This document shows, in pieces, positions 5,636 through 15,856 of a stretch of DNA of 64,000 nt. The notes under the pieces were generated by a model. That model worked only from the letters and a program-made list of their open reading frames with translations. It had not been told where the DNA came from and ran no database searches. The DNA comes from Corynebacterium sp. MSK041 (lineage in GTDB: Bacteria; Actinomycetota; Actinomycetes; Mycobacteriales; Mycobacteriaceae): contig NZ_JASPJK010000001.1 of the NCBI RefSeq assembly GCF_030232265.1, forward strand, positions 1 through 64,000, written 5' to 3'. Positions within the stretch are counted from its first letter, which is position 1. Each line of letters starts with the position of its first letter. A program made the translations under genes and the position numbers.

Positions 5636-8491
5636 GTGTCGGATAAGGACGACATTGCAACCCCCGACAAGCCACGTCGTCGGGCTTCGAAGCAGTCCAC
5701 TGCTGCGAAGAAAGCCGCGAAGAAAACTGCGAAGAAGACGGCCAAGAAGGCTGTAAAGAAATCTTTGAAGCAGCCTGCTGCTTCAAGGCAGTCTGCTGCT
5801 TCAAAGCAGTTGATGGACCGTTCCCAGATTCAGGACAAGACTCGCGTGTTCGCGTTGGCGAAGACTCTGGGGATGCAGTCGAAAGAACTGATCATTGCGC
5901 TGAGCGATCTGGGCCTGGTCAAGGTGGCGCAGTCCACGCTGACGCGTGCAGAAATCGAGCAACTTCTGGATGCACTGGAGCAGGCTCCTGCCACCCCCTC
6001 TGCACAGCAGGACAGCGCTGACACGAAGAGCGCTGAGAAGGAGGCGGATGAGAAGATCCGCCACCGCGTGCGCAAGGACGTGGAAAACGAGATCAATCAG
6101 ATCACGGAAAAGGTCGAGGCGGATCTCGAGCAGACCATGGCTGAAGACTCTGAAGATGCACCCATCGACGTTGAGGATCTCGTCGAGGAGATCTCTGCTG
6201 AAGAAGCTGCCGAAGTTGAAGCGCACGCCGCGGAGGTAGAAGAAGCCACCGAGGTGTACGCGCCGGTCTTCAAGGCTCCGAGTGCATCCCGCAGGCGTGT
6301 GCGGCGGTCGGGCAGTGGGGCGAAGGAGAGCGTCGAAAAGCAAGAAGCAAAGCAAGAACCTGCTGAGGAGCAGATTCAGGAACCCAAGGCGATCAAGGGC
6401 TCTTCGCGCTTGGAGGCGCAGCGTCGCCGTCGCACGGAGCGGCGTGAGGAGGAACGCAAGCGTTCCCGCGTTGTCTCGCAGGCTGAGTTTTTGGCGCGAC
6501 GCGAGTCCGTGGAACGCACCATGGTTGTGCGCGAACGTGCGCGCCATGATGGTCCGGGCAAGCTGACGCAGGTCGGCGTTCTAGAGGATGGCCTGCTGGT
6601 CGAGCACTTCGTGGATTCGGACGAGAGTGCCTCCATGATTGGCAACATCTACCTCGGCCGTGTGCAAAACGTGCTGCCGAGCATGGAAGCCGCGTTCATT
6701 GACATCGGGCAGGGCCGTAATGGTGTGCTGTACGCCGGTGAGGTGGACTGGAAGTCTGCTGGCCTGGGCGGTCGTTCCCGCCGCATTGAGCAGGCGCTGA
6801 AGTCCGGCGACCAGGTGCTGGTTCAGGTGACCAAGGATCCGGTAGGACACAAGGGTGCCCGCCTGACCACCCAGATTTCGCTTGCGGGCCGCTTCCTCGT
6901 GTACGTCCCGGGTGGTCGCAGCGCTGGCATTTCTCGCAAGCTGCCCGCCCCGGAGCGCAAGCGCCTCAAGGACATCCTGGCCAAGGTGGTGCCGGGTAAG
7001 GGTGGCGCGATCATTCGTACCGCTGCGGAAGGCGCATCGGAGGAAGCCATCGGCGCCGATGTTGAGCGCTTGCACACCCAGTGGGAGGCCATCCAGGAGC
7101 AGGCGGAGAAGGAAAAGAACTCCCCGGGTGCGAAGCCAGTCACTCTGTATGAGGAGCCGAAGCTCCTGGTGAAGGTCGTGCGTGACTTGTTCAATGAGGA
7201 CTTCGATGCCCTCGTTGTTGATGGCAAGAAGTCCTGGAACGTCGTGCATAATTACGTTCAGTCTGTCGCGCCGGACCTGCTGGACCGTGTGGAGAAGTTC
7301 GACCGCAGCGAGCACGACGGCAAGGACGCCTTCGAGGTTTACCGCATCGACGAGCAGATTCAGAAGGCCCTGTCCCGCACCGTCTGGCTGCCGTCTGGTG
7401 GCACTTTGGTCATCGACCGTACGGAAGCCATGACCGTCATTGACGTCAACACCGGCAAGTTCACGGGCTCTGGCGGTTCGCTGGAGGAGACGGTGACCTC
7501 CAACAACATGGAGGCCGCGGAAGAAATCGTGCGTCAACTGCGCCTGCGTGACATCGGCGGCATGATCATCATCGACTTCATCGACATGATCCTCCCCGAA
7601 AACCAGGAGCTCGTCCTCCGCCGCCTCAAGGAAGCCCTCGGTCGCGATCGCACCCGCCACCAGGTCTCCGAGGTCACCTCGCTCGGCCTCGTCCAGCTCA
7701 CGCGCAAGCGGTTGGGTACGGGGCTCGTGGAAACGTTCTCCACTAAGTGCGAGCACTGCGATGGTCGGGGCATCGTGCTTACCGACGACCCCGTCACCGA
7801 CTCCACCCACCCCTCCGACTCTTCTGGCTCGGAACATGGCCGTAGCCGTTCCTCTCGTCGCCGTAAGCCGGCCCAGGATCCTGGCAGCCACCCAACCGCA
7901 CTGGCAATGAATGCGCACGAAGATTCGCACGATGAGGTTGAGGAGACCAAGGAATCCTCCAGCATCGAAGACCTCGCCGATGCAGTGGTGTCTGCTGAGG
8001 GCACTACCGACTCCGCGGTCGAGCAGCCCAAGCGCCGCTCCTCCCGCCGTCGTGGACGCCGTGGCAGCGGTCGTGGACGTGGTCGCGCTGAGGGGCAGCA
8101 GAAGGAGCAGCAGGCCTCCGTGCCGGAAGCTGCCCAGACCACTTCTCAAACCTACGAAGAAGCACTGGAAGAATTCGAGAACTCCCCACGCCGCAAGCGC
8201 AAGACCCGCGGCAACTCCAAGTCTGACCACCGTCCGCGCCGGGAAGACTTCGATAAAACAACCCCCGCTGGTAAGCCCGAACCGGCCGAGAAGCCAGTTG
8301 AGACCGCTCCGGAAGAGAAGACGCCCGTTGTCCGTAGTACTGGCAGTCGGGGGAGGAGGCGTGCGACGAGGAGGGCGTCGACAAGCGTGCAAAGAACACC
8401 TGAGCCCACGCAACAGCAAGAGGTGAAGGAGACCGCGCCACGCACCCCCGCCCGCGGACGACGACGCGCGACGCGAAGGCGCACCACCTAG
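5636..8491 (+). CDS. rne: Ribonuclease E/G
   Basis: A 951-residue endoribonuclease that initiates mRNA decay and processes rRNA precursors. The N-terminal extension is lysine/alanine-rich (repeated KKTA and KKAA units, residues 20-45) and then acidic. The catalytic part begins near residue 310 with the S1-type segment (GNIYLGRVQNVLPSMEAAFIDIG). It contains the DNase I-like catalytic aspartates (TVIDVNTGKFTG, IIIDFIDM) and the zinc link CEHCDGRG. The C-terminal tail carries several Arg-rich patches (SSRRRGRRGSGRGRGR and two similar GRRRATRR units), the usual place for RNA binding and partner docking in actinobacteria. The GTG start has AGGAG 6 nt upstream. Confidence 0.97.
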   Translation: MSDKDDIATPDKPRRRASKQSTAAKKAAKKTAKKTAKKAVKKSLKQPAASRQSAASKQLMDRSQIQDKTRVFALAKTLGMQSKELIIALSDLGLVKVAQSTLTRAEIEQLLDALEQAPATPSAQQDSADTKSAEKEADEKIRHRVRKDVENEINQITEKVEADLEQTMAEDSEDAPIDVEDLVEEISAEEAAEVEAHAAEVEEATEVYAPVFKAPSASRRRVRRSGSGAKESVEKQEAKQEPAEEQIQEPKAIKGSSRLEAQRRRRTERREEERKRSRVVSQAEFLARRESVERTMVVRERARHDGPGKLTQVGVLEDGLLVEHFVDSDESASMIGNIYLGRVQNVLPSMEAAFIDIGQGRNGVLYAGEVDWKSAGLGGRSRRIEQALKSGDQVLVQVTKDPVGHKGARLTTQISLAGRFLVYVPGGRSAGISRKLPAPERKRLKDILAKVVPGKGGAIIRTAAEGASEEAIGADVERLHTQWEAIQEQAEKEKNSPGAKPVTLYEEPKLLVKVVRDLFNEDFDALVVDGKKSWNVVHNYVQSVAPDLLDRVEKFDRSEHDGKDAFEVYRIDEQIQKALSRTVWLPSGGTLVIDRTEAMTVIDVNTGKFTGSGGSLEETVTSNNMEAAEEIVRQLRLRDIGGMIIIDFIDMILPENQELVLRRLKEALGRDRTRHQVSEVTSLGLVQLTRKRLGTGLVETFSTKCEHCDGRGIVLTDDPVTDSTHPSDSSGSEHGRSRSSRRRKPAQDPGSHPTALAMNAHEDSHDEVEETKESSSIEDLADAVVSAEGTTDSAVEQPKRRSSRRRGRRGSGRGRGRAEGQQKEQQASVPEAAQTTSQTYEEALEEFENSPRRKRKTRGNSKSDHRPRREDFDKTTPAGKPEPAEKPVETAPEEKTPVVRSTGSRGRRRATRRASTSVQRTPEPTQQQEVKETAPRTPARGRRRATRRRTT

Positions 8492-8525
8492 AAACGGACA
8501 CACGGCGCTCACGCATAAGAGCAGT

Positions 8526-8555
8526 TTGGTCTTTGCGGGGGCGCCGGTGTAATCT
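8526..8555 (+). promoter_or_regulatory. Possible promoter for rplU-rpmA
   Basis: TTGGTC (8526-8531), an 18-bp spacer and TAATCT (8550-8555) form a plausible sigma-A promoter. It would give a leader of about 140 nt before rplU, long enough for a ribosomal-protein autoregulatory structure. A TTGACA at 8557 lacks a convincing -10 partner. Confidence 0.4.
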
Positions 8556-8701
8556 TTGACAGTCGCTGTTTTGGGGCGCGCCTTTCGTGATTAAGCATGC
8601 GGGCGAGGCTGCCGTTAATAACCCAAAACACAATCAAGAATGTAGACAGTGGTGCCGTGGCATGCCGGCGCCGTGCGAGAAGAAGAAAGGGGTAACCCGC
8701 T

Positions 8702-9007
8702 ATGTACGCAATCGTCAAGACCGGCGGAAAGCAGTACAAGGTTGCCGAAGGCGACCTCGTTCGGGTCGAGAAGATCGAGGGTGAAGCTGGCGATTCTGTG
8801 GCGCTCACCCCTGTTCTGCTTGTCGACGGTGCCAAGGTAACCGCCACCTCCGACGACCTGGCCAAGGTCAACGTTTCCGCTGAGATCGTTGAGCACGGCA
8901 AGGGTCCGAAGATCAACATCATGAAGTACAAGAACAAGACCGGTTACAAGAAGCGTCAGGGCCACCGTCAGCAGCTGACCACCATCAAGATCACCGGCAT
9001 CAAGTAA
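8702..9007 (+). CDS. rplU: 50S ribosomal protein L21
   Basis: A 101-residue protein with the L21 signature ([18 protein letters not shown] at the start, [15 protein letters not shown] near the end). It is the usual length. GAAAGGGG precedes the start. It is followed 26 bp later by rpmA, the standard pairing; together with obgE downstream this is the conserved actinobacterial order. Confidence 0.98.
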   Translation: MYAIVKTGGKQYKVAEGDLVRVEKIEGEAGDSVALTPVLLVDGAKVTATSDDLAKVNVSAEIVEHGKGPKINIMKYKNKTGYKKRQGHRQQLTTIKITGIK

Positions 9008-9033
9008 CCCGAGACGTTTAGAGAGGAACCACA

Positions 9034-9378
9034 ATGGCAACCAAGAAGGGTGCATCCAGCACCTCGAACGGCCGCGACTCTGAGTCCAAGCGCCTCGGTG
9101 TGAAGCGCTTCGGCGGCCAGCAGGTCAAGGCAGGCGAGATCCTCGTTCGCCAGCGCGGCACCAAGTTCCACCCGGGCGACAACGTCGGCCGTGGCGGCGA
9201 CGACACGCTCTTCGCGCTCGCAGCTGGCTCCGTCCAGTTCGGCATCAAGAAGAAGCGTCGCATTGTCAACATCGTCCCCGCTGACGGCGAGGGCGTCGCT
9301 TCCGAGGTCATCGAGGCTGCTAACGAGGCAGGCTTGGTCGATGACGCAGTGGTCGAGGAGAAGACCGCTACCGCGTAA
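9034..9378 (+). CDS. rpmA: 50S ribosomal protein L27 with an extended C-terminus
   Basis: A 114-residue protein whose first 85 or so residues are typical L27: [16 protein letters not shown], the glycine-rich [20 protein letters not shown], then [17 protein letters not shown]. The N-terminus lies near the peptidyl transferase centre in ribosomes. Most L27 proteins end soon after KKKRRIVNI. Here about 25 further residues follow, mostly acidic and alanine-rich ([20 protein letters not shown]). The frame is clean and ends before a strong terminator, so the extension is real in this sequence. The start has GAGAGGAA upstream. Confidence 0.96.
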   Translation: MATKKGASSTSNGRDSESKRLGVKRFGGQQVKAGEILVRQRGTKFHPGDNVGRGGDDTLFALAAGSVQFGIKKKRRIVNIVPADGEGVASEVIEAANEAGLVDDAVVEEKTATA

Positions 9379-9420
9379 GCCAGCGTGGGGCGCTTGAGTC
9401 CCACGGCCATGCTTGAAGAG

Positions 9421-9460
9421 CGCGCCGCGATCCCCGGGTGGGGGTTGCCGGCGCGTTTTT
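9421..9460 (+). terminator. Terminator of the rplU-rpmA operon
   Basis: CGCGCCG (9421-9427) pairs with CGGCGCG (9449-9455), with an inner CCCC/GGGG pairing, followed by TTTTTGCG. Confidence 0.85.
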
Positions 9461-9502
9461 GCGTGGGTGGGGCGTGGGTGGCCCTTTGCCGGCTGGAAGC
9501 TG

Positions 9503-9516
9503 TGTAAAATTTTACA
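9503..9516. promoter_or_regulatory. Perfect 14-bp palindrome upstream of obgE
   Basis: TGTAAAATTTTACA is a perfect palindrome 160 bp before the obgE start. It stands in a short AT-rich island between GC-rich genes, as an operator would. I do not match it confidently to a known corynebacterial regulator. Confidence 0.45.
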
Positions 9517-9675
9517 TTTCCCCGGTAACTACCCTGAGATAGAAATCCCTGACCAGCAGGTTTATTTTCGGCCCGAGGACCGGGTGTCATTTTTTACACC
9601 GGCGCCGGTAGTTTCGTGTTTAAACCCCACCCGTTCGGATCCCGACCGCTGAACCCCTAGGAGAGGAGACCCACC

Positions 9676-11190
9676 ATGGCTCAGTTCGTTGATCAGGCTG
9701 TCTTGCATTTGCAGGCCGGCGATGGTGGCCACGGCTGTGTCTCTGTGCACCGTGAAAAGTTCAAGCCGTTGGGCGGCCCTGATGGGGGAAACGGTGGGCA
9801 CGGTGGAGACATCATCTTGGTGGTCTCACCCCAGGTGCACACGCTGTTGGACTTCCAGTACCGCCCGCACTTGAAGGCGAAGCGCGGCGGTAATGGTGAA
9901 GGTGACCACAGGAATGGTGCGCGCGGTGAGGACCTAGTGGTGGAGGTTCCCGTCGGCACAGTGGTGCGCAGTGCGGATGGGGAGATCCTGGCTGACCTGG
10001 TCGTACCTGGCACCCGTTTTATCGCGGCTGAGGGTGGCTTCGGTGGCCTCGGCAACGCGGCGCTGGCCACAGCGAAGCGCAAGGCCCCCGGCTTCGCGCT
10101 GAAGGGCGAGGCTGGTCAGGCGCATGACCTGATCCTTGAGCTGAAGTCCATGGCAGACGTGGGGTTGGTGGGCTTCCCGTCGGCGGGTAAGTCTTCGCTC
10201 ATCTCGGTTCTCTCGGCAGCGAAGCCGAAGATCGCGGACTATCCGTTCACTACCCTGCAGCCGAATCTTGGTGTGGTGGACGTGGGCCATGACACGTTCA
10301 CTATCGCTGATGTGCCTGGCCTGATCCCGGGTGCGAGCCAGGGCAAGGGCCTCGGCCTGGACTTTTTGCGGCATATTGAGCGCACCGCTGTGCTGGTCCA
10401 CGTGGTGGATTGCGCGACGATGGAGCCGGGCCGCGACCCGCAGTCGGACATTGAGGCCTTGGAGGCGGAGCTGGATTCCTACGCGGAGCAGCTCGAGGCG
10501 GATGAGACCGGTTTGGGTGATCTGCGTGAGCGCCCCCGGATTATTGTGCTGAACAAGGTGGACGTTCCCGAGGCGAAGGAGCTGGCGGAGTTCCTCGAAG
10601 CTGACCTGAGGGAGCGCTTCGGTTGGCCGATTTTCATGATTTCTACCGCTACCCGTGCGGGCTTGGATGAGCTGAAGTGGGCGTTATGGGATGTGGTGAA
10701 GGCTGCTCGTAAGGCTCGCCCGAAGGTCAAGGAACAGACGGAGCGCCAGGTTATTCGGCCAAAGGCAGTGGATCGTGGGGATGATGTCAGTGTGATACCG
10801 GATCCGGACTACCCCGGCGGCTGGTTGGTCGTGGGAGAGAAGGCGGAGCGGTGGATCCGCCAGACGGACTTTGAAAATGATGAGGCGGTGGGTTATCTCT
10901 CCGACCGCCTCAATAAGGCTGGCGTGGAGGATCAGCTGCGTAAGCTGGGCGCGCATGAGGGCGATACCGTGACGATTGGGGAGATTTCGTTTGATTGGGA
11001 GCCGTCGATAGGCGGGGACCCGACGGCAGCGGGTCGCGGCCAGGATGCGCGTCTGGGGGGCACGGATCGTATGTCCGCGGCGGAGCGCAAGCGTGCGTCG
11101 CAAGCGCGCAGGGGGCTTATCGACGAATACGATTTCGGCGACGACCTCCTCAATCGCACGGAAGCCGACCGCGAACGTTGGCAGGGATAA
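9676..11190 (+). CDS. obgE: Obg family GTPase
   Basis: A 504-residue GTPase involved in late 50S subunit assembly and stress control. The glycine-rich Obg fold occupies residues 1-160 ([32 protein letters not shown]). It is followed by the G domain with G1 [11 protein letters not shown], the switch region [14 protein letters not shown]3 [10 protein letters not shown] and G4 NKVD. A C-terminal OCT domain spans roughly residues 370-440 ([16 protein letters not shown]). A further 60-residue tail is actinobacterial in style. The ATG has a strong GGAGAGGAG site. proB follows after 3 bp, so translation is probably coupled. Confidence 0.97.
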   Translation: MAQFVDQAVLHLQAGDGGHGCVSVHREKFKPLGGPDGGNGGHGGDIILVVSPQVHTLLDFQYRPHLKAKRGGNGEGDHRNGARGEDLVVEVPVGTVVRSADGEILADLVVPGTRFIAAEGGFGGLGNAALATAKRKAPGFALKGEAGQAHDLILELKSMADVGLVGFPSAGKSSLISVLSAAKPKIADYPFTTLQPNLGVVDVGHDTFTIADVPGLIPGASQGKGLGLDFLRHIERTAVLVHVVDCATMEPGRDPQSDIEALEAELDSYAEQLEADETGLGDLRERPRIIVLNKVDVPEAKELAEFLEADLRERFGWPIFMISTATRAGLDELKWALWDVVKAARKARPKVKEQTERQVIRPKAVDRGDDVSVIPDPDYPGGWLVVGEKAERWIRQTDFENDEAVGYLSDRLNKAGVEDQLRKLGAHEGDTVTIGEISFDWEPSIGGDPTAAGRGQDARLGGTDRMSAAERKRASQARRGLIDEYDFGDDLLNRTEADRERWQG

Positions 11191-11193
11191 GGC

Positions 11194-12306
11194 ATGGATC
11201 TTCGGGAACAGATCGCGGGCGCGAAGCGGATTGTGGTCAAGCTGGGCACGAGTTCGTTGGTGGATGAATCCTCGGCGGTGTCGCAGGACAAGATTGACCG
11301 CATCGTGGATGCGTTGGAAGCGCGGATGGGGCGCGGCAGCGACGTGATCGTGGTGTCTTCCGGTGCTATTGCTGCGGGGATGGCGCCCTTGGGGCTTAAG
11401 GCCAGGCCAAAGGACTTGGCCACGAAGCAGGCGGCCGCCGCAGTCGGCCAGATTCACCTGGCGCAGTCCTGGGGGCAGTCTTTTGCCCGGTATGGGCGTG
11501 CGATTGGGCAGGTGTTGTTGACGCAGTCTGATGCGGGTGTGCGTGAGCGCGCCCGGAATGCACAGCGCACTATTGATCGGTTGCGGCAGATGGGCTCGGT
11601 CCCGATTGTCAATGAGAATGACACGGTGGCCACCACGGAGATGAGGTTTGGGGATAACGATAGGTTGTCGGCGATCGTCGCCACGCTTATTTCTGCTGAT
11701 GCTCTGATTTTGCTGTCTGATGTGGATGGCTTGTACGACCGGAACCCGGCGGACCCGGGCGCACGCTTCGTGGATGAGGTGCGTAGTGGCAAGGACTTGG
11801 AGGGGGTCGTCGCGGGCGATGGCGGGCGCTTTGGCACCGGTGGTATGGCCTCGAAGGTGTCGGCGGCACGTTTGGCTACTCGTGGTGGTGTGCCGGTGTT
11901 GTTGACGTCGGCGGAGAAAATCGAGGACGCGCTGGGGGATGCCCAGGTGGGCACCGTCTTTCATACGCGCCCGGAGTCGAAGCTGTCGGCGTGGAAGTTC
12001 TGGGCGCTGTATGCGGCGGATGCAGAAGGCACGCTGTATCTCGACGAAGGTGCCGTGCAGGCTGTGACGCGCGGCGGGACCTCGCTTCTAGCGGTGGGCA
12101 TCACGGATACTGAGGGCGACTTCCACGCCGGGGATATCGTGGAGATTCTGGGGCCGAATGGGCAAGCGATCGGCCGCGGAGAAACTGCCTACGGCTCAGC
12201 GGAATTGGCGGGCATGCTGGGCAAACATACGGACGAGCTGCCGGCTCATCAGCGTCGTTCGGTGGTGCACGCGGACTACTTGTCCAATTATGCCTCTAGG
12301 CTCTAA
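11194..12306 (+). CDS. proB: Glutamate 5-kinase
   Basis: A 370-residue enzyme for the first step of proline synthesis, phosphorylating the gamma carboxyl of glutamate. The amino-acid kinase domain shows [35 protein letters not shown] and [15 protein letters not shown]. The C-terminal PUA domain, typical of full-length ProB, runs from about residue 270 ([21 protein letters not shown]). The gene lies directly behind obgE and 3 bp ahead of the dehydrogenase, with proA one gene further on, the standard corynebacterial proline block. Feedback inhibition by proline is expected from the family. Confidence 0.97.
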   Translation: MDLREQIAGAKRIVVKLGTSSLVDESSAVSQDKIDRIVDALEARMGRGSDVIVVSSGAIAAGMAPLGLKARPKDLATKQAAAAVGQIHLAQSWGQSFARYGRAIGQVLLTQSDAGVRERARNAQRTIDRLRQMGSVPIVNENDTVATTEMRFGDNDRLSAIVATLISADALILLSDVDGLYDRNPADPGARFVDEVRSGKDLEGVVAGDGGRFGTGGMASKVSAARLATRGGVPVLLTSAEKIEDALGDAQVGTVFHTRPESKLSAWKFWALYAADAEGTLYLDEGAVQAVTRGGTSLLAVGITDTEGDFHAGDIVEILGPNGQAIGRGETAYGSAELAGMLGKHTDELPAHQRRSVVHADYLSNYASRL

Positions 12307-12309
12307 GGC

Positions 12310-13230
12310 ATGAAGTTTGCAATTTTGCCAAGGCCCTGGACCCAGACCGTCGCTGAATTGGAAGCGGAAGGGCACGAACATGTGACCCTTGAGGGGAACC
12401 CGGATGTGCTCATCTATCACGGTGGGGCAGAGGACTTCCCGGAAGAGGTTCCGGAGTCAGTGCAGTTTGTCCAGTTCGCGTGGGCGGGCATTGATGCACT
12501 CGCTGAGGCCGGAATTCTCAAGCGTTCAGGTCTGCGGTGGGCAAATGCTGCTGGGCTTTACGACGACAACGTGGCCGAGTCCACCCTCGCCCTCTTGTTG
12601 GGGGCGTTGCACCAGTACCGGCGTGTAACGCGGGATGGGTCGACGACGCGGGATATTGCGCATGAGACGCAGTACCTGGTGGAGGATAAGACGGTGGCGA
12701 TTGTGGGGGCAGGGGGAATTGGGAAGAAACTGCTGTCCTATATGGCCCCGTTTGGCGTGCACACGATCGCGGTGAACCGTTCTGGCCGCCCAGTGGAGGG
12801 TGCGGATGAGACAGTCCCGATGGCGGACATCGAGTCCAAAAACGTCTGGGGCCGCGCGGACGTGGTGGTGCTGCTTGCCCCGCTGACAGAATCCACCCGC
12901 GGTTTGGTCAATGCGGATGTGCTTGCGCAGATGAAGGAGACCGCGGTACTGGTCAATGTGGCCCGCGGACCATTGGTGGTCACGGACGACCTGGTGGAGG
13001 CACTCAACAACGGCACGATTGCGGGTGCGGCGTTGGATGTGACCGACCCGGAGCCACTACCGGCCGATCACCCGTTGTGGGACTGTGACAGGTGTTTGAT
13101 GACACCGCATACGGCCGGCACCCCGCGCTTTGGCAAGCAGCGCATCGGTGGATTGACCCTGCGAAATTGGGAGGCGTTGCAGCGCGGGGAAGCAATGCCC
13201 ACCGAAGTTGATGTGGAGCAGGGGTATTAG
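12310..13230 (+). CDS. D-isomer-specific 2-hydroxyacid dehydrogenase
   Basis: A 306-residue NAD-dependent dehydrogenase of the D-2-hydroxyacid family. The Rossmann motif is VAIVGAGGIGKKLL. The catalytic arginine lies in NVARGPLV, the glutamate in the TDPEPLPADHPLW region and the histidine in TPHTAGTPRFG. Corynebacteria keep such a gene between proB and proA, but a role in proline synthesis is not established. The physiological substrate is unknown. The start follows the proB stop by 3 bp. Confidence 0.9.
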   Translation: MKFAILPRPWTQTVAELEAEGHEHVTLEGNPDVLIYHGGAEDFPEEVPESVQFVQFAWAGIDALAEAGILKRSGLRWANAAGLYDDNVAESTLALLLGALHQYRRVTRDGSTTRDIAHETQYLVEDKTVAIVGAGGIGKKLLSYMAPFGVHTIAVNRSGRPVEGADETVPMADIESKNVWGRADVVVLLAPLTESTRGLVNADVLAQMKETAVLVNVARGPLVVTDDLVEALNNGTIAGAALDVTDPEPLPADHPLWDCDRCLMTPHTAGTPRFGKQRIGGLTLRNWEALQRGEAMPTEVDVEQGY

Positions 13231-13248
13231 GCGCTAGGATCGGGCCTC

Positions 13249-14541
13249 ATGACTGACGCAACACGTGCCACTGACCGTGAGGAAGAGCGCGCTGAGGTTC
13301 TGGCCAAGGCGCACGTAGCCAAGGACGTGGCTCCGGTGGTGGCCACGCTGTCAACGTCGGCGAAGAATGAGGTGCTTCTCGCCGCCGCCAAGGAGCTGGT
13401 GGCGCGCACGGACGAAATCATCGCGGCGAACGAGCGCGATATTGCTGCTGGGCGTGAGGCGGGGCTGTCCGACTCCCTCATTGACCGGTTGGCGCTCGAC
13501 GCTGGTCGCGTGGAGGGGATTGCTGGGGGGTTGCGTCAGGTGGCGTCGCTCGAGGACCCGGTGGGGGAGGTGCTGCGTGGTTCGGTGATGCCGAATGGCA
13601 TCAAGATGAAGCAGGTCCGCGTCCCCTTGGGCGTGATGGGCATGGTTTATGAGGCGCGCCCGAATGTCACGGTTGATGCGTTTGGCCTCGCCCTGAAATC
13701 CGGCAACGTGGCGTTGCTGCGTGGCTCCAAGTCGGCGCGCCACTCGAATGCGCAGCTCGTGGACATCCTCCAGGATGTGGTCGCGGCGCATGGTCTGCCA
13801 CGTGAAGTTGTTCAGCTCTTGCCGTGTGAGACGCATGATTCCGTGCAGGATCTCATCACCGCGCGCGGTCTCGTCGACGTGGTCATCCCTCGTGGTTCTG
13901 CACGGCTTATCGACGCAGTCGTGACCGGCGCCACCGTCCCCGCCATCGAAACCGGCACGGGTAACTGCCACTTCTACATTGACCGGGATGCGGAGCTGGA
14001 TTCCGCGATTGAGATGCTCCTCAATGGCAAGACCCGCCGCTGCTCGGTGTGCAATGCAACGGAGACCGCGCTTATCGACGCCGGATTGGACGTCGCAGAT
14101 CAGCTCCGCGTGGTGGAGACGCTGCAGGGGGTTGGGGTGAGGGTGCACGGGGACGTCGATAAGCTTGCTGCGATTGGCGCGCAGAACGTGGAGGCCGCAA
14201 CCGAAGCTGACTGGTCTGATGAGTATCTCTCCATGGACATCGCTGTAGACATCGTCGATGGCGTGGACGGGGCGATCGCGCACATCGCGCGCTACTCGTC
14301 GGGGCACACGGAGGCGATTGCCTCGCTCAATGCGTACACCTTGCAGGAGTTCGCGGACCGTGTGGATGCAGCGGCGGTGGTGCTCAATGCATCGACGGCA
14401 TTCACCGATGGTGAGCAGTACGGGATGGGTGCGGAGATTGGTATTTCCACCCAGAAACTGCATGCACGTGGCCCGATGGCGCTGCCGGAATTGACCAGTA
14501 CGAAGTGGATTCTTGAAGGTACGGGACAGACCCGTCCATGA
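13249..14541 (+). CDS. proA: Gamma-glutamyl phosphate reductase
   Basis: A 430-residue NADPH-dependent reductase converting glutamyl-5-phosphate to the semialdehyde, which cyclises towards proline. Recognisable family blocks are [51 protein letters not shown] and the catalytic cysteine region [23 protein letters not shown] lies 8 nt before the ATG, so the gene may also have its own leaderless promoter. Three copies of the GCTTATCGACG 11-mer (two forward, one reverse) fall inside this gene within 260 bp, the densest cluster in the window. Confidence 0.97.
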   Translation: MTDATRATDREEERAEVLAKAHVAKDVAPVVATLSTSAKNEVLLAAAKELVARTDEIIAANERDIAAGREAGLSDSLIDRLALDAGRVEGIAGGLRQVASLEDPVGEVLRGSVMPNGIKMKQVRVPLGVMGMVYEARPNVTVDAFGLALKSGNVALLRGSKSARHSNAQLVDILQDVVAAHGLPREVVQLLPCETHDSVQDLITARGLVDVVIPRGSARLIDAVVTGATVPAIETGTGNCHFYIDRDAELDSAIEMLLNGKTRRCSVCNATETALIDAGLDVADQLRVVETLQGVGVRVHGDVDKLAAIGAQNVEAATEADWSDEYLSMDIAVDIVDGVDGAIAHIARYSSGHTEAIASLNAYTLQEFADRVDAAAVVLNASTAFTDGEQYGMGAEIGISTQKLHARGPMALPELTSTKWILEGTGQTRP

Positions 14542-14555
14542 TGGTGTGTGCGTGG

Positions 14556-14586
14556 TCACTCAATGTGTCATACGTACATTGAGTGA
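14556..14586. promoter_or_regulatory. Long inverted repeat downstream of proA
   Basis: TCACTCAATGT (14556-14566) and ACATTGAGTGA (14576-14586) are perfect 11-bp arms around a 9-bp centre. No T-run follows, so it fits an operator for the next gene at least as well as a terminator for proA. Confidence 0.5.
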
Positions 14587-14683
14587 GTATGATGAGCGGT
14601 AATTGAGGCATTAGTTGCAATGTCCACGACTTGCTGGAGTTGTGGGCTAACTACACCGCCAACTTGAACGTAAAGGAAAGGTC

Positions 14684-15136
14684 ATGCGCCCTATAAAGAC
14701 GGTTGCTGTTGCAGCAGTAGCATTCGCAACCACGCTTGGGCTTCTACCTGTGACACCTGTTGCCAGCGCGCAGACGGAAACTAACGTGAACGCAGAAAGC
14801 GATTGGAATGCTGTTGAGCGCCCGCCTGCGTTCGAAAAGGGTGGCGCGGTTTGGGTATTGATGAACGGTGTCTATGTGAGAGTAGACAAGATTCCGGATC
14901 TACCGGTTCCTCCCCCAGACCGTGGGGCAGAGGACCCGCAAAAGCCTGAGCCAGGATCAAACTCTAAGCCGGATGGCTCCTCAACGACGACCGCTGGGAA
15001 CGTGATCGCCTGGGTCGCACCACTGCTGATCATTGCGGGAGCTGTAGCTGCCGCCGCTGCAGTCTTTCGCCACCAGTTCCCCACAGGCCGGTTGATGGTG
15101 TACTTCCAGCCGGGTGATCATCTGGGGAACCACTAG
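14684..15136 (+). CDS. Secreted or surface protein with C-terminal membrane helix, unknown
   Basis: A 150-residue protein with a Sec signal peptide ([19 protein letters not shown]..., cleavage likely after VASAQ near residue 30). Then comes a short extracellular region containing [19 protein letters not shown] Pro/Ser/Thr-rich stretch follows, and a hydrophobic helix lies near residues 106-126 before a short basic tail. The layout suggests a membrane-anchored exported protein. I recognise no domain. AAAGGAAAGG precedes the start. The inverted repeat at 14556 may control it. Confidence 0.8.
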   Translation: MRPIKTVAVAAVAFATTLGLLPVTPVASAQTETNVNAESDWNAVERPPAFEKGGAVWVLMNGVYVRVDKIPDLPVPPPDRGAEDPQKPEPGSNSKPDGSSTTTAGNVIAWVAPLLIIAGAVAAAAAVFRHQFPTGRLMVYFQPGDHLGNH

Positions 15137-15147
15137 GGCTTGAACCT

Positions 15148-15771
15148 ATGTCTGATCAATCTGCCATGTCTGACTACGCTCCCCGTCGCATTGGCATCAT
15201 GGGTGGCACTTTTGATCCCATCCACAATGGTCACCTCGTTGCCGCGAGTGAAGTAGCGGATATTTTCCAGCTGGATGAAGTGGTTTTTGTTCCCACGGGC
15301 CAGCCGTGGCAGAAAGCGGGGAAGAAGGTCTCGGATGCGGAAGACCGCTATTTGATGACGGTGATTGCTACCGCCTCCAACCCCCGCTTCAATGTCTCCC
15401 GCGTAGACATTGACCGCCCGGGCGCCACCTACACCGTGGACACGCTCCGGGACATGCGGAAAAAATACCCGAAGGACGAGCTGTTCTTCATCACCGGTGC
15501 GGATGCACTGGCCTCCATCATGTCGTGGCATGACTGGGAAGCCATGTTTGAGCTGGCGGAGTTCGTGGGTGTCACCCGGCCGGGTTATGAACTCGCTGAA
15601 GACATGCTGCCCGTGGAGCACCAAGAACGTACCCACTTGATTGAGATTCCGGCGATGGCGATCTCCTCCACCAACTGCCGTGAGCGGGCCGCTGCCGGTC
15701 GCCCCGTGTGGTACCTGGTGCCGGATGGGGTGGTCCAGTACATCGCCAAAAACAACATGTACCGGCAATAA
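15148..15771 (+). CDS. nadD: Nicotinate-nucleotide adenylyltransferase
   Basis: A 207-residue enzyme that adenylylates nicotinate mononucleotide to form deamido-NAD. The nucleotidyltransferase signature is [18 protein letters not shown], and the [21 protein letters not shown] motif (ISSTxxR) marks the nucleotide site. The start at 15148 puts 11 residues before the core, and an internal ATG at 15166 is also possible. It is followed by rsfS, the usual pairing. Confidence 0.96.
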   Translation: MSDQSAMSDYAPRRIGIMGGTFDPIHNGHLVAASEVADIFQLDEVVFVPTGQPWQKAGKKVSDAEDRYLMTVIATASNPRFNVSRVDIDRPGATYTVDTLRDMRKKYPKDELFFITGADALASIMSWHDWEAMFELAEFVGVTRPGYELAEDMLPVEHQERTHLIEIPAMAISSTNCRERAAAGRPVWYLVPDGVVQYIAKNNMYRQ

Positions 15772-15856
15772 GTGGCATATTCCCTGTGTTTCATGGGAGT
15801 ATAGGGCGGTTGAAACTCTTAAACCTTAAGTTTTTGAAGAAAAGGATTGCCCCAGT

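Noticed and set aside
8557-8590. TTGACA before rplU as a -35 box
   Set aside because: No acceptable -10 lies 16-19 bp downstream.
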